Shown here piece by piece: positions 62,873-64,000 of a stretch of DNA of 64,000 nt. The position numbers and the translations under genes are program-made. Where the stretch lies: assembly GCA_021772975.1 (NCBI GenBank), contig JAJFKY010000001.1:268911-332910 (forward strand). The letters are read 5' to 3'. This DNA is from Gammaproteobacteria bacterium. Its GTDB lineage: Bacteria > Pseudomonadota > Gammaproteobacteria > Xanthomonadales > Wenzhouxiangellaceae. The notes beneath the pieces were generated by a model. The model was not told the DNA's origin and made no database searches. It was given only the letters and a program-made list of their open reading frames with translations. Position 1 is the stretch's first letter; each line of letters opens with the position of its first letter.

Positions 62873-64000
62873 CTAGCTACTAATCTTTTTGACTATTTTT
62901 TGGATATGCTTTTTATCTAACATGGAAAAATGATTTGCTTTAACATCATATATTTGAATCTGATTGACTAGCAATTCATTCCACCCATAATCATTAACCG
63001 TGCCCCTATCATGATGTCTTTCGATGGCACGAAATAAAGATACATTTATCTTGTGCGAAAAGATTGATGGTTTATATGTTAGATAGCAACGTCGGTTTGC
63101 TTCAAATACACTATAAAATGTAGTCAACTGTTCTGTACTTACATCTATTTCATGACGATTGAGGATGCTACAAATATATTCGCTGTATTTATCTTTAGGT
63201 ACTTTTTTCAGTGATTTACGATCCAGGCTCAAGTTTATTCCATAAAGATTCGCCAGAGAGACACAAACCTCAAGAAGCGTCGCCGCCTCATCAGGAGTGT
63301 CTTGTTTTTGTATGACTGATGGTGCAAATGAGTCCAGCAGTATTAGCGAGGCTATTTTTTCATCCTGGGCCACCAAAATTCTAGCCATTTCATAGGCTAC
63401 GACACCACCATAAGAGTGTCCAATAATGTGGTAGGGTCCTTTTGCTTGTATCGATTGCAAAGCGGTGATATTCGCAATGGCAGTTTTTTCAACACTATCC
63501 AACGGTGGTGTCTTACCGTCAAGCCCAACTGCCTGCAAACCATAAAAAGGCTGCCTACTGCCCAAAGCATGACTTAGCGGTTGGAAGCAAAGTACATTTC
63601 CTCCTGCACCTGGTACAGCGAAGATCGGAGGCTTATCACCTTTGGTATGTATCGGGACCAGCACATCAAATGAACTATCTTCTTTACTTGCGATCAGTTT
63701 CACTAAAGCAGCTGTACTTGATGCTGAAAATAGAACAGCCAGAGGCAAAGACCGCTTAAACTGAGCATTAATTTTTGCCATTAACCTCACCGCCAACAAC
63801 GAATGCCCGCCTAGCTCAAAGAAATTGTCATTAACCCCTATCGTCTCTGGTTCGAGATTGAGCACTTCAGCCCAGATGGCAACCAATTGTTCTTCCATTT
63901 CATTGCGTGGTGCGAGATAGGCCTGACTTGACTCTATGCTCACATCCATACGCTCTATAGCGCGGCGATCCACTTTGCCATTGGGCGTCAGTGGTATCGC
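62873..64000 (-). CDS. Nonribosomal peptide synthetase, C-terminal PCP-TE part (5' end outside window)
   Basis: The last 375 residues of an NRPS. At the 5' side the end of an adenylation domain is seen (PLTPNGKVDRRAI, with the invariant Lys). The carrier domain follows, with the phosphopantetheine Ser in NFFELGGHSLLAVRLM, then a type I thioesterase: GHSYGGVVAYEMA (Ser), LILLDSFAP (Asp) and ANHFSML (His). The TE releases the finished peptide by hydrolysis or cyclisation, so this is the final module. Base composition is AT-richer than the core genes, suggesting transfer. No product can be predicted from this part. Confidence 0.92.
   Translation of the reverse strand, partial: AIPLTPNGKVDRRAIERMDVSIESSQAYLAPRNEMEEQLVAIWAEVLNLEPETIGVNDNFFELGGHSLLAVRLMAKINAQFKRSLPLAVLFSASSTAALVKLIASKEDSSFDVLVPIHTKGDKPPIFAVPGAGGNVLCFQPLSHALGSRQPFYGLQAVGLDGKTPPLDSVEKTAIANITALQSIQAKGPYHIIGHSYGGVVAYEMARILVAQDEKIASLILLDSFAPSVIQKQDTPDEAATLLEVCVSLANLYGINLSLDRKSLKKVPKDKYSEYICSILNRHEIDVSTEQLTTFYSVFEANRRCYLTYKPSIFSHKINVSLFRAIERHHDRGTVNDYGWNELLVNQIQIYDVKANHFSMLDKKHIQKIVKKISS

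Overview
The window looks like a chromosomal segment of a free-living, probably aquatic, Gammaproteobacterium of moderate-to-high GC content. This rests on gene content: cbb3 oxidase assembly genes (ccoI-ccoS), an FNR/Anr-type oxygen regulator, a complete Mla lipid-transport set, OmpW, MAPEG and DUF2490 proteins. No rRNA or tRNA was recognised, so the genus cannot be fixed from sequence alone.

Layout. 1-1.6 kb: end of the cbb3 oxidase assembly locus. 1.7-9.4 kb: a secreted C-terminally anchored protein, glyoxalase I, a lipoprotein, a GH25 muramidase, an exported catalase-peroxidase and small membrane proteins. 9.5-12.9 kb: an AspT/YidE-type transporter, OmpW and FNR, with perfect or near-perfect FNR boxes upstream of ompW and fnr. 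12.9-16.9 kb: mlaFEDCBA. 17-21 kb: AhpD-like protein, amidase lipoprotein, and a copper/oxidase assembly operon (ctaG-like, PCuAC, SCO). 21-29 kb: mixed small envelope and regulatory genes, including two related proteins with a degenerate GIY-YIG-like layout and several broken genes. 29-33.6 kb: nei and a Fur-controlled aerobactin-type receptor with a PepSY membrane protein. 33.7-41 kb: flavin amine oxidase, flavodoxin-like HemG, DsrE, a secreted trypsin-like protease and a CNNM/CBS transporter. 41.9-50.7 kb: a TetR-controlled haloalkane-dehalogenase-like hydrolase, a repeat array, and a LysR-associated putative catabolic operon (pirin, YtcJ amidohydrolase, MFS, isochorismatase-like).

50.9-59.6 kb is the accessory region and the most unusual part. 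It holds a secreted protein matching the pore-forming part of anthrax protective antigen and clostridial binary-toxin B components. This protein lacks both the PA14/furin-activated N-terminal piece and the receptor-binding domain 4, and a small uncharacterised gene sits just upstream. Next is a four-gene lower-GC cassette: an sce7726 nuclease-like gene converging on an operon of a DUF6932 nucleotidyltransferase-like protein, an XRE-ImmA/IrrE protease and a T4-beta-type protein. A hipBA toxin-antitoxin pair follows, bracketed by a decayed 5' copy and an intact copy of a DUF488 gene.

59.6-64 kb: a DUF2868-DUF3482 GTPase pair, then the end of a nonribosomal peptide synthetase locus. Its type II thioesterase has lost its N-terminal half, next to an IS66 transposase remnant.

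All homology statements come from motif recognition by eye; no search was run.
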